Below are positions 56,347 through 64,000 of a stretch of DNA of 64,000 bases, piece by piece. The position numbers and the translations under genes were made by a program. The notes under the pieces are model-generated. The model was given only the letters and a program-made list of their open reading frames with translations. It was not told where the DNA came from and made no database searches. The stretch is from positions 2,356,001 to 2,420,000 of the forward strand of contig NZ_JALKAZ010000001.1 in NCBI RefSeq assembly GCF_023016005.1. Direction: 5' to 3'. This DNA is from Erythrobacter sp. F6033. Its GTDB lineage: Bacteria; Pseudomonadota; Alphaproteobacteria; Sphingomonadales; Sphingomonadaceae. Positions within the stretch are counted from its first letter, which is position 1, and each line of letters opens with the position of its first letter.

Positions 56347-57216
56347 ATGCGTAAGCTTGTACTCATTTGCTTGAGCCTGATCGGCCTAGGCCTAGGTGGC
56401 GCAGTTGTCGCGCAAACCATTGGCAGCGTATCAAACGGCTATATCGAAGAAGGCGATTTATACCGGCCAGGCAATCTCATCAAAACCATCACGATGAGCA
56501 ATCGCGGGCAGGACGAAACAACGTGCCGTAAGGCGTGCGATGGTGACGGCAATTGCAAAGCCTATAGCTACGTCCAAGAATCGTCTAATCGCAAACCGTT
56601 ATGCTACTTACGGCTAGCGGCAATACCTGTGCAGGCGCGGCGCAATCATGGTTATGCCAAGGTTGTCTCGGGCACAAAGCTCAGTTTTCTACGCGATGAC
56701 CTCGGTATCAATAGTTATCCCGGTCGAACGATAGATGGCGCCGTTGAGAAAGGCTCCTTCAAGATCGCGAACGAAGATCCAATGGCCTGTGTTGACGCGT
56801 GCTGGCGCGATGGGACGTGTTCGAGCTATACCTTCAAGCCTGCTACGCGGTTTCCCAAATCCGCTCCGGCGCAATGCACATTGCACACAAAGGGTGGGAG
56901 TTTGAGCCTGAAAACGGTGCCGGGCATTCTCTCCGGCAGCAAAAGCAGGATGAGCGTGCCACGGGCATCGCGGTTACCAGATCGGTCAAACACGACGCCA
57001 AAACCGCGTGCGACGTTTGAGCCGCGCCCCAAGCCTGTGATCGAGCGGCCCAAAGGTCAGACAATCACTATCCCTGATCAGAACTCGAACGATGGCGCAT
57101 TGTCGGACGATGATGATGCAAAGTTCCCCGGCGAAATGCTTTCGCCGGATGATCAAGGGGTCGAGAAGGGCGATGATGACGAGCAGTTTCCAGGGGAAAT
57201 GCTGCAACCCGAATAA
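56347..57216 (+). CDS. Secreted PAN/apple-domain protein with repeated acidic C-terminal motif
   Basis: A 289-residue protein with AGGAGG upstream and a signal peptide (GAVVAQ, about 23). Two PAN-like domains are seen. The first (about 24-107) has cysteines in TTCRKACDGDGNCKAYSY and PLCYL; the second (about 110-205) has them in ACVDACWRDGTCSSYTF and AQCTLH. PAN domains bind protein or carbohydrate. A Pro/Arg-rich linker leads to a tail with two near copies of DDDxxFPGEML (254-265 and 275-286), which look like short linear binding motifs. It is the last gene of the operon; a terminator-like hairpin follows at 57246. Confidence 0.82.
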   Translation: MRKLVLICLSLIGLGLGGAVVAQTIGSVSNGYIEEGDLYRPGNLIKTITMSNRGQDETTCRKACDGDGNCKAYSYVQESSNRKPLCYLRLAAIPVQARRNHGYAKVVSGTKLSFLRDDLGINSYPGRTIDGAVEKGSFKIANEDPMACVDACWRDGTCSSYTFKPATRFPKSAPAQCTLHTKGGSLSLKTVPGILSGSKSRMSVPRASRLPDRSNTTPKPRATFEPRPKPVIERPKGQTITIPDQNSNDGALSDDDDAKFPGEMLSPDDQGVEKGDDDEQFPGEMLQPE

Positions 57217-57245
57217 CGCTTTGGCCGTCAGATAGGTTTGACCAG

Positions 57246-57273
57246 AAAGGGCGCGGCGCAAGCTGCGTCCTTT
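57246..57273 (+). terminator. Possible rho-independent terminator of the secreted-protein operon
   Basis: Arms AAAGGGCGC (57246-57254) and GCGTCCTTT (57265-57273) pair with one mismatch, followed by one more T. It lies 30 bases after the PAN gene stop. The T-tract is short. Confidence 0.45.
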
Positions 57274-57369
57274 TGCGGTTTAGGATCATGCGATTGAGAA
57301 TGGCTCAGCTGTTCGTTGATCCGGCGTGCGATCTGACCAAGCCCGGCAGGTGTGAAAAACCTGCCAGTT

Positions 57370-60096
57370 TCAGAATCCGATGCTTACACCGACGCGTCCA
57401 GCTGTCTTGCCGCGTTTGTTGAAACCGGTGGCAACCCCGGCGTTGACCGCAACATTCTCGCTCACCAGCGCGCCGATATTGAACGAGCCCGCATGCGCGC
57501 CGTCATAGGTACCGATGTTGGCGCTGAGCGAGAAGCTTTGCTCGGGGAGGAAGGTTGTGCCTCCCATCGCTACGGCCACTGCGGTGGAACTGGCGATTTC
57601 TTCATTCATGATCGCAAGCTCACCTTCGACAAGGTCAAGCCGCCCCTCGACTGCGCCGACGCGGTTCGACAGTTGGTCGAATTGGGTCTGCGTGACCTGC
57701 GCGATCGAGGGAACCACCGCTGGACTTAGCTCGACGCTCCGCGAATAGGCCGAAGTCGCGACGCGACGCCTGCCTGCATCGATGTCTGCGTTCTCCGGCG
57801 GTGCGGGGATGTCCTGGTTCTCGTCAAGCATCGCAACTTGCGCGGGACGCTCCATCGTGGTGCGGGCTGCATCAGCCGTCATCACCCCTTCGCCCGGCAC
57901 GCCCGCAGGCCCACCATCAACCGAGGTTGGTGTGACCTGAGTCTCGGAAGAAGGCGACTGCGGTGCAATTGCGACATCTGGAGCCGACGGCTGAATGGAT
58001 GCAGCCGATGCAGACGCGTTAGAAGCCGCAGGGACGCTGATCTGTTGGCCAGCGGACGAAGATGTTGCGCCCGACATGTCGGCAAATCCCAGGTTCCCAT
58101 CACCATCAACTGTGACATAAAATAGCGAGCCCGATTGCGCAGCGTTGGAAGCCGATGTCGGCAGGCCCGGTATTGTAACAGTCACTGGGCCAGTGGCACC
58201 AAAGCCGCTGCCGTCCTGACCTAGCACGATCTGGTTGATGCGTGTGGTTGCGGCGCCAGCGCCCAGCGCAAAGGAAGCGGCGTGCGATGCTGCTGAACCC
58301 GTCCCGATGGCCGAGGAGAAGTCTGCTGCAGCATTGGCTCCGGACCCGAGCGCTAGAGATGATCCACCACCAGCGTTTGCAAACGAACCGAGCGCAGTTG
58401 AGTTGACACCGCTAGCACTGGAGATTGCTCCAAGCGCGTAGGCAAGCGGGCCAGTGGCCTTTGCATCCGGACCGATGGCTGTCGAGTAATCGCCAGTCGC
58501 TTCAGAACCCTCATCATCGGCATCAATCGGACCGTCCCCGCCAATCGCGATAGCGCCAATGCTGGAAGCAGTGGTGCGCCTGCCTATGGCGATTGAGCTC
58601 TCTTCATCTGCTCGGCTATTGGAGCCAAGGGCAATCGCGTTGTTGCCTAACGCAAAAGCTTCCTTGCCAAGGGCGGTGGATTCCACGCCTTCCCCCAAGG
58701 AGTTCCATCCGACCGCAGTGGCCCCGCTGCCCCTCGTTTCCGCGGACGCACCGACCGCCAAGGTGTTGCTGAACGCTGACGTGGCCAAGTGCCCGATCAC
58801 GACCGAATTCCCGCCCGCAGCATTAGCATCGGCGCCGATGGCTACGGCGCGGGCGCCCGTTGCCTGAGCCCCTGCGTAGTCGCTGTCTTGCCCGTCAGCT
58901 CCGATCGCAATCGCACCTATGTTGGTTGCATCGGAGGCGGCGCCAAGTGCGATCGACTGTTCCGCTAAAGCATCTGCAGACCAGCCCACAGCCGTAGCCT
59001 CGTTGCCTAATACAGCGCGCGCAGCGGCGCCGACAGCCGTCGTACGATCCCCTAAGGCGGAGGAGAATGTACCCAGCGAAGTGGCGGCCAAGCCTGGTGC
59101 GAGCGCATTGTAACCGAAGGCCGATGAGTCGCCCCCGGTCGCATCGGACAAGGCCCCAACGGCTGTTCCAAATCCGACGGCGGTTTCGGCGCGGTCCCCG
59201 ATGGCCACGCTGCGAACTCCAGCAGAAGTCGTATCGCTTCCAAGAGCGACCGAAGCGAGGCCGGTCGCCTGCGCGCCATCTGCGCCGGTATCACTGCCAT
59301 CGCCTCCTATGGCGATCGCTCCGTCCGCGGTGGCATCGCTCGAAGCGCCGAAGGCAAGCGAGTTGAGACTTGTCGCCGATGCCAGTTGACCAAGTGCCAA
59401 AGCTGATGTTCCTGTCGCGAAAGCATCGCTGCCAATCGCAAGCGCGCCCGTCGTGGCAGCCGCGTCCTGCCCGATTGCAACTGCACTCGCAGCCGCTTGT
59501 GCTCCCACAGTGCTGGCGTCACCATCGCCGCCTATCGCAATACCGCCGGCCCCAGTCGATGATGCTGCGTTGCCAATAGCCACGCCATTTGATTCAGAGG
59601 CGCCAGCGCTTGAACCCACAACCACTGCGGCCAATCCGCTCGAGAAAGAGTCGCTGCCAATCGCAATCGCACTATCGGCAGTGGATTGTGCACCGTTGCC
59701 GCCTGTGTCGGCTCCGTCGCCGCCGATTGCTATGCTGCCCTGCCCGGTAGCGTCGGCGGAGAATCCGATTGAAACCGAGTGTTCACCATTGGCATTTGCC
59801 GCGTAGCCCAGCGCCACAGCAGCGATCGATTTGGCATCGCTTTCGGCACCCAGCGCTGTTGTGAAATCCGCTTCGGCTTCGGCGTTGAAGCCGCAAGCGA
59901 GTCGTCCATTGCCATCGTTAGAATTCGCGTTTCCGTCGTCGTCGGTTCCCGCATCAACGACACCATTATTGTCGCGATCCAGCAGGCAGTCCTCCGCTTG
60001 CACTGGGGAGGATGTCAGCGCCGCGCCGCAGGTCAATGCGGCTGCTCCAACCAACAGTGAATGACGAAATTGATCGGGCTTTGTGACGCTACGCAT
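57370..60096 (-). CDS. YadA-like trimeric autotransporter surface protein
   Basis: Start chosen at ATG 60096 (MRSVTKPDQFRHSLLVGAA) with AGGAGG just upstream; 908 residues. A signal peptide ends near SSPVQAE. An acidic segment with cysteines (EDCLLDRDNNG...LACG) precedes about 600 residues of YadA-head repeats (AIAIGGDG, SVALGS, STALGS). Then come a Ser/Ala/Pro-rich stretch and a short coiled coil (FDQLSNRVGAVEGRLDLVEGELAI). A C-terminal YadA-anchor-like membrane region (about 835-908) follows, ending in VGVSIGF. Complete domain order makes an outer-membrane-anchored adhesin likely. It is a paralogue of the partial gene at 1-1193. The divergent LuxR-type regulator at 60207 is the probable controller. 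Confidence 0.88.
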   Translation of the reverse strand: MRSVTKPDQFRHSLLVGAAALTCGAALTSSPVQAEDCLLDRDNNGVVDAGTDDDGNANSNDGNGRLACGFNAEAEADFTTALGAESDAKSIAAVALGYAANANGEHSVSIGFSADATGQGSIAIGGDGADTGGNGAQSTADSAIAIGSDSFSSGLAAVVVGSSAGASESNGVAIGNAASSTGAGGIAIGGDGDASTVGAQAAASAVAIGQDAAATTGALAIGSDAFATGTSALALGQLASATSLNSLAFGASSDATADGAIAIGGDGSDTGADGAQATGLASVALGSDTTSAGVRSVAIGDRAETAVGFGTAVGALSDATGGDSSAFGYNALAPGLAATSLGTFSSALGDRTTAVGAAARAVLGNEATAVGWSADALAEQSIALGAASDATNIGAIAIGADGQDSDYAGAQATGARAVAIGADANAAGGNSVVIGHLATSAFSNTLAVGASAETRGSGATAVGWNSLGEGVESTALGKEAFALGNNAIALGSNSRADEESSIAIGRRTTASSIGAIAIGGDGPIDADDEGSEATGDYSTAIGPDAKATGPLAYALGAISSASGVNSTALGSFANAGGGSSLALGSGANAAADFSSAIGTGSAASHAASFALGAGAATTRINQIVLGQDGSGFGATGPVTVTIPGLPTSASNAAQSGSLFYVTVDGDGNLGFADMSGATSSSAGQQISVPAASNASASAASIQPSAPDVAIAPQSPSSETQVTPTSVDGGPAGVPGEGVMTADAARTTMERPAQVAMLDENQDIPAPPENADIDAGRRRVATSAYSRSVELSPAVVPSIAQVTQTQFDQLSNRVGAVEGRLDLVEGELAIMNEEIASSTAVAVAMGGTTFLPEQSFSLSANIGTYDGAHAGSFNIGALVSENVAVNAGVATGFNKRGKTAGRVGVSIGF

Positions 60097-60154
60097 GCTT
60101 TTTCCTCCTGGCGTTCTTTCGGAAGGATGGATGGCGAGAGCCGCGTTTTCTGTC

Positions 60155-60172
60155 ATATCCCAGCTGGGGTAT
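60155..60172. promoter_or_regulatory. 18-bp palindrome between YadA-like and LuxR-type genes
   Basis: ATATCCCAGCTGGGGTAT is a palindrome with one mismatched pair. It lies in the 110-base gap between the two divergent starts (60096 and 60207). Size and place suit a GerE/LuxR-type dimer. Binding is inferred. Confidence 0.45.
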
Positions 60173-60206
60173 GCGGGGCTTTGCATGGTGCTATATCTCG
60201 CAAGCG

Positions 60207-61946
60207 ATGGCTGACACCGAACGCGAACTCGATCTTGAAATCGTCTCGGCCTCCTGGCGTTCGCTCAGCGACGTCGAGGCTTACGATTCGATGATGAATG
60301 CTTGGGAGCGCAAGTTTTCAGCGACGCGCAATGAGCCTCGCGTTCCGATGATCGATGGCGTGCTTAGACGCCAGCTCGCCTCAATCGAAGAGCTCTTGCT
60401 CGAAGATCGGGCGGCAGTTCGGATTGAGGACCCTCTCGAGGCCGCAGTCTCACAAACTCCCGCACCGGCAATGGTTCTCTCTCCTGATGGCCTTGTCACC
60501 GCACTCAATGAAGGCGCATCAGAATACTTCGGGATACAGCACGGCCTTAGAGCTGGGACTGACTGGGTTCGCGATGATTCATTGGCCGATTTCCGCGCGG
60601 TCCGCGAGAGCGGACTGGGGAAAGGCAATGTCGATTACGCAATTATCCGAACAATCGTAGGCGACAGTGAAGGTTCGCTGGCCGAAGTCTATCAGCTCAA
60701 ATCCTCAGAGGCCGTGTCACCCTTTACCGTGGTACGCTCCTTAGAGCTCGAATGGCTGCCGGGGGTGACGAAGGCGCTCAAAAAGGTCTTTGCGTTCACT
60801 CAGGCCGAAGCGGATATAAGCCGCCTGCTGTTCGTCCATCGGGATTTGCGGTCGGTCGCTGATCAGCGAGGAGTAACCCTTGAGACTTTGCGCACGCAGG
60901 TGAAACGCATTCTGGGCAAGGCAGAGGTCCATTCCAAAGCTGAGCTAATCCGGCTGTTCGCGTTGCTGTGCGCGCGCGCCGCCTTTCAACAGGAGCGCAC
61001 CGATCTTACCTGGTCAGATCCGCTCGGTCGTGAGAAGCTGCTCACGCGGCGCGATGGCCGCAAACTTGCGTATAGCTGGATGGGGGCAGAAAACGGACGC
61101 CCGATATTGTTCGTTGCGGGTCAAACATCGTTTTCGTTCCTGCCCGAGGCCATGTGCCGCGAGCTTGAGGAGCGCGAGATAAAGCTCATCTCGCCCTCGC
61201 TTCCAGGGCATGGCAACACTGATCCGGTTACGCATCATGACCAGCTTGTCGATGGATGCGACGCAATCGAAGAATTGTGCGAAGCGCTGAATCTGAACTC
61301 GATTCCGGCGATCACTAGCCGCGGTGGGCAATTCTATCTGATCTATCTCGCGCTGACACGGCCCGACCTGGTGTCCTCACTACTATGTGTAAGTCTTCCG
61401 TGGAGCATATCGCCAAATCGTCGGGAAAGCCTTCCGTGGATGCAGCACACCTTCTTCAAGCTTGCGCTGGAAGCGCCCGCTGCATTCGATGTCGTCTGCA
61501 GGTTAGGATACCGGATGGTCAAGCAGCGCGGACCCGACTTCTACCTGACACGTGGTTACAACGATTCCGGCGTGGATGGCGAGACGATTGCACATCCCGA
61601 GATCAAGCCGCTTTTGCGCGCCGCAATCCGGCATGTTGTCGCGCAGGGCTATATGGCGTTCAAACGCGAGCAGGAAATGTGCGCAAAAAGTCCGATTTCG
61701 GAATGGGTGAGCAAGCTTCAGGTTCCGATCCACTGGCTCGTGCCAGGGCAAATCGGATCAATTGATGATAGCGACCTTGCTCATATCCGTGGGCTCAATT
61801 CGTTGATTTCGGTCGAGGTTGTTCCGGGCGCTGGTGAGCTGCTGCCGTATCAGTTGCCAGAGCTGTTTGTCGAGCGCGTCAGCGAGATGGTGAACGAAGA
61901 CCCAGCAAGCACGCTCGCGATGCACGATCCAACCCGCCGCAGTTGA
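60207..61946 (+). CDS. PAS-like / LuxR HTH / alpha-beta hydrolase-like regulator
   Basis: Start chosen at ATG 60207 (MADTERELDLEIVSASW); the open frame extends upstream to 60171 but that would overlap the dyad. The protein has 579 residues and the same architecture as the paralogue at 51028. A PAS-like region (about 84-180; PAMVLSPDGLVTALNEGASEYF) and a LuxR HTH (about 195-250; FTQAEADISRLLFVHRDLRSVADQRGVTLETLRTQVKRIL) precede an alpha/beta-hydrolase fold (275-570). The elbow is ITSRGG with S371 possibly kept, but the catalytic histidine position is again glutamate (GAGELLPY, E544). It is likely a sensor of a small molecule or lipid. It is divergent from the YadA-like gene. Confidence 0.85.
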   Translation: MADTERELDLEIVSASWRSLSDVEAYDSMMNAWERKFSATRNEPRVPMIDGVLRRQLASIEELLLEDRAAVRIEDPLEAAVSQTPAPAMVLSPDGLVTALNEGASEYFGIQHGLRAGTDWVRDDSLADFRAVRESGLGKGNVDYAIIRTIVGDSEGSLAEVYQLKSSEAVSPFTVVRSLELEWLPGVTKALKKVFAFTQAEADISRLLFVHRDLRSVADQRGVTLETLRTQVKRILGKAEVHSKAELIRLFALLCARAAFQQERTDLTWSDPLGREKLLTRRDGRKLAYSWMGAENGRPILFVAGQTSFSFLPEAMCRELEEREIKLISPSLPGHGNTDPVTHHDQLVDGCDAIEELCEALNLNSIPAITSRGGQFYLIYLALTRPDLVSSLLCVSLPWSISPNRRESLPWMQHTFFKLALEAPAAFDVVCRLGYRMVKQRGPDFYLTRGYNDSGVDGETIAHPEIKPLLRAAIRHVVAQGYMAFKREQEMCAKSPISEWVSKLQVPIHWLVPGQIGSIDDSDLAHIRGLNSLISVEVVPGAGELLPYQLPELFVERVSEMVNEDPASTLAMHDPTRRS

Positions 61947-62470
61947 ACGAACCACTGTCGTCTATCTGCTAGGAAGCCTCCGAACCGAAGAGCAATTGCT
62001 TCAACCTAGGCGTGCACACTGGCACGTGCTCTAACGTCGCGAATGGTCGACCTCGGAGTTCGAGGCACACAAACAAGCTGTCACGCGCTTCTGCAGCGAT
62101 TTCAAGTTGAACCGACCTCCCGATCTTGCGCTACGTGATTGCTGCACGCTTTCGAATATCAGAACCGCTGACTAAGTCGCCAATCTTCAGCTCGACGAGG
62201 TTGCACCCTCTTAGTTTGCTGTCGATCGTCAGATCGAAGAACCGACGATCTCGAATAGGTCATTCACGAACGAGGAAGAAACGGACGGCCCAAATTTGAT
62301 CCTGATTTAGTGGCCGCTTGGGACGACCTTTGCTCCGAAGCTCCAAGGCACTCGGCTATGAGCAGCAGGGTCAAAGTGTGAGTGAGTCAATATCATTCTA
62401 CCAGGCAGGAATGACCGCAAGGGATGTCCGCTTTCAGCAGCTAAATCTGGGATGGCTAAGTCTCGGATTG
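61947..62470. other. Intergenic region, possible gene remnants
   Basis: About 520 bases with no supported gene. A plus-strand frame from about 62041 to the stop at 62173-62175 reads like protein (EWSTSEFEAHKQAVTRFC...) but has no start codon or upstream continuation, so it may be a fragment of a decayed gene. The region leads into the right copy of the direct repeat. Confidence 0.35.
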
Positions 62471-62530
62471 GGGCGCAAATCGGACATCGCACAAAATACC
62501 GCGCACCGCTTGCTTCCTATATGCTTCCAG
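62471..62530 (+). repeat. Direct repeat, right copy
   Basis: Matches 45257-45316 at 54 of 60 positions and ends in the same TGCTTCCTATATGCTTCC (62511-62528) plus AG. Here no integrase follows directly; a terminator and a tRNA fragment do. Together the two copies bracket about 17 kb. Confidence 0.7.
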
Positions 62531-62536
62531 CTCAAA

Positions 62537-62576
62537 TTCAAAAAGGCCCCGCTGGTAACAGCGAGGCCTTTTTGAA
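62537..62576. terminator. Strong bidirectional terminator hairpin
   Basis: Arms 62537-62554 and 62559-62576 pair over 18 positions with a single mismatch around a GTAA loop. The stem is GC-rich near the loop and has A-run and T-run flanks, so it works in either direction. It lies 18 bases beyond the 3' end of the tRNA fragment and probably is the tRNA gene's original terminator. Confidence 0.8.
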
Positions 62577-62593
62577 TGAATTCAATGCGACGG

Positions 62594-62638
62594 TGGTTGC
62601 GGGAGTTGGATTTGAACCAACGACCTTCAGGTTATGAG
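62594..62638 (-). other. 3' half of tRNA-Met(CAT), integration-site remnant
   Basis: Read on the minus strand, the sequence runs from the anticodon loop (CTCATAA) through the anticodon 3' arm (CCTGAAG), a T-arm (GGTTCAAATCC) and the acceptor strand to CCGCAACCA. This matches tRNA-Met positions 32-76. The 5' half is absent: upstream sequence does not pair with the acceptor stem. It is therefore not a functional tRNA but the attachment-site half left by a tyrosine integrase. Geometry puts the element to the right, with the intact tRNA at its far end outside the window. Confidence 0.8.
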
Positions 62639-62770
62639 GGCTATCCCCTGCGTCTACGCCTGAACGCGCAGGCCTACTCTTAATCCCTTATTTTCAGCGT
62701 GTTACGTTGACTGTGAGCGCGACTTGCGACTGTGTGTCTACGCACGGTTTCGCTACGGTTCGCTCCTGCC

Positions 62771-62788
62771 TGCTTCCTATTTGCTTCC
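62771..62788 (+). repeat. Third TGCTTCCTATwTGCTTCC site
   Basis: TGCTTCCTATTTGCTTCC differs by one base from the motif at 45297 and 62511. It lies 41 bases upstream of the intact integrase start, the same spacing as in the decayed copy, so it may be an arm-type integrase site or part of its promoter. Confidence 0.55.
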
Positions 62789-62829
62789 GGATCGGACCTC
62801 GAAATCGGCACTGGTAACAGGAGGTCAAA

Positions 62830-63993
62830 ATGGCAAAACTTACGAAGCGTCAAATCGATGCGCTTGAACCAACCGAGAAGGACTACTTCGTCTGGGACAC
62901 TGAGCTCTCGGGGCTAGGTATCCGTGTCTTTCCAACTGGACGCAAGCAATTCGTCTTGCAGTATCGATACGGAAAGATCTCACGAAGAATGAGCCTTGGT
63001 CGGTTCGGCGCAGTAACACCTGACCAGGCGCGCGGATTGGCGTTGGAAGCCTTGGTGAAGATCAGACAAGATGTAGATCCGCAGCGTGAAAAGCAGGAGC
63101 GCAGGCAAGCTGTGACCGTCCACGAGCTCGCCCTGCGGTTCGATGAAGAACATATTGCAGTTCGACTGAAAGCAAGCACAGCGAAGGAATATCGGCGCAA
63201 CTTAGACTTGTTCATTCTCCCGGCAATCGGGCGCCTTCGCGTGATCGATGTGACGCGTGCAGACATAGCCAAGTATCATCACGACTGGCGTCACCGGCCC
63301 TACCAAGCAAACCGGAACATCGAGATCATCTCTAAAATGTTCAACCTCGCTGAGCTTTGGGGCCTTCGGCCTGATGGAACCAATCCGCGCAAACACATCA
63401 AGAAGTATCCAGAAAAGAAACGCGAGCGCTACTTCTCAGCAGCAGAGCTGCAAGCCATTGGTCGGGTGCTTGGAGAGATGGAAGAGGAGCGGATCGAGCT
63501 GCCGTCAGCGATTGCCGCCGTCCGCCTTTTGCTCTTCACAGGCTGTCGGCTAGGCGAAATCTTGACGCTTCGGTGGGAGCACGTGGATATGGCAGAGCAT
63601 GCCTTACGCTTACCGGACTCTAAGACTGGGGCGAAAGTCGTTCATCTTGGATCAGCGGCACTCGACGTCCTGCAGTCCATTGAGAGACTTGAGAACAACG
63701 AGTTCGTTATCGCTGGTCGCAACCCTGGTGCCCATCTTACGGATCTCCAGCCGTTCTGGCAGCGACTACGGGGTCGTGCGGGGCTCAAGAATGCCCGTAT
63801 CCATGACCTTCGCCACACATTCGCATCGGTCGCGGTGAGTAACGGTCAAAGCCTGCAAATGATCGGCAAGCTTCTTGGGCACACCCAAGTCCAGACAACA
63901 GCACGCTACGCGCATCTTGCCAACCAGCCAGTCTTGCAGGCTGCAAATGATGTGTCGGCAATTATCAATGAACAACTGAAAAAGCAGGTTTAG
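62830..63993 (+). CDS. P4-type tyrosine integrase
   Basis: A 387-residue protein with AGGAGG upstream. It has an N-terminal arm-binding DUF4102-like domain (about 1-90; LTKRQIDALEPTEKDYFVWD, GLGIRVFPTGRKQFVLQYR), a SAM-like core-binding domain (95-185) and a catalytic domain (200-375). The catalytic residues are all present: R240 (FTGCRLGEIL), K265 (DSKTG), H325 and R328 (IHDLRHTF), H351 (LLGHT) and Y360 (ARYAHL). It should recombine at the tRNA-Met 3' end found 190 bases upstream. The element it serves continues beyond the window. The decayed copy at 45356 is a close relative. Confidence 0.95.
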   Translation: MAKLTKRQIDALEPTEKDYFVWDTELSGLGIRVFPTGRKQFVLQYRYGKISRRMSLGRFGAVTPDQARGLALEALVKIRQDVDPQREKQERRQAVTVHELALRFDEEHIAVRLKASTAKEYRRNLDLFILPAIGRLRVIDVTRADIAKYHHDWRHRPYQANRNIEIISKMFNLAELWGLRPDGTNPRKHIKKYPEKKRERYFSAAELQAIGRVLGEMEEERIELPSAIAAVRLLLFTGCRLGEILTLRWEHVDMAEHALRLPDSKTGAKVVHLGSAALDVLQSIERLENNEFVIAGRNPGAHLTDLQPFWQRLRGRAGLKNARIHDLRHTFASVAVSNGQSLQMIGKLLGHTQVQTTARYAHLANQPVLQAANDVSAIINEQLKKQV

Positions 63994-64000
63994 AGCCCAT

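Noticed and set aside
62594..62638. Functional tRNA gene
   Set aside because: Only positions from the anticodon loop to CCA are present; the sequence where the 5' half should be does not pair with it.

Overview
The window looks like a chromosomal segment of a sphingomonad-type alphaproteobacterium, probably Erythrobacteraceae. The basis is moderate-to-high GC, a TonB-dependent receptor, a ring-cleavage operon, PAS-LuxR regulators and secreted beta-trefoil proteins of a style I associate with that group. This is an inference from protein style; no 16S or other marker gene is present. Much of the window is devoted to surface and secreted proteins and to dedicated regulators beside them.

Layout. 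1-2.5 kb: the N-terminal part of a trimeric-autotransporter-like (YadA-head) protein and a divergent AraC regulator. 2.6-9.5 kb: a tightly overlapping catabolic operon (extradiol dioxygenase, FAH-family hydrolase, cytochrome b561, two GST-fold proteins, FAD monooxygenase) with a divergent TetR repressor and a double palindromic operator. 10-17.7 kb: a NarL-type response regulator and DISM-like histidine kinase, divergent from two secreted lectin-like proteins with beta-trefoil repeats, followed by a membrane LytTR regulator. 17.9-23.5 kb: an S33-like hydrolase, a lipoprotein, a LysR regulator and a TonB-dependent receptor.

23.8-44.7 kb is the most striking locus. A 4962-residue cadherin/Ig-repeat surface protein has an N-terminal LEPRMMFDGA box and a DUF4347-type domain. 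It is followed in the same orientation by a TolC-like outer membrane lipoprotein, an RND/HlyD-type adaptor, a GAF-like/HlyD fusion and a PqqD-like/M50 site-2-protease/HlyD fusion. No type I secretion ABC ATPase is present, so this may be an ABC-independent, type-I-like export system for a giant adhesin. I propose it as the least understood system in the window.

45.3-62.5 kb is bracketed by a 60-bp direct repeat (about 90% identical) and starts with a decayed tyrosine integrase. It carries an ABC-2 permease/M1-peptidase fusion with its ATPase, two LuxR regulators fused to apparently catalytically defective alpha/beta-hydrolase domains, a four-gene operon of secreted proteins (GTW repeats, lipoprotein, PAN domains) and a complete YadA-like protein. 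At 62.6 kb the 3' half of a tRNA-Met(CAT) gene and an intact P4-type integrase mark the left end of an integrative element that runs out of the window.
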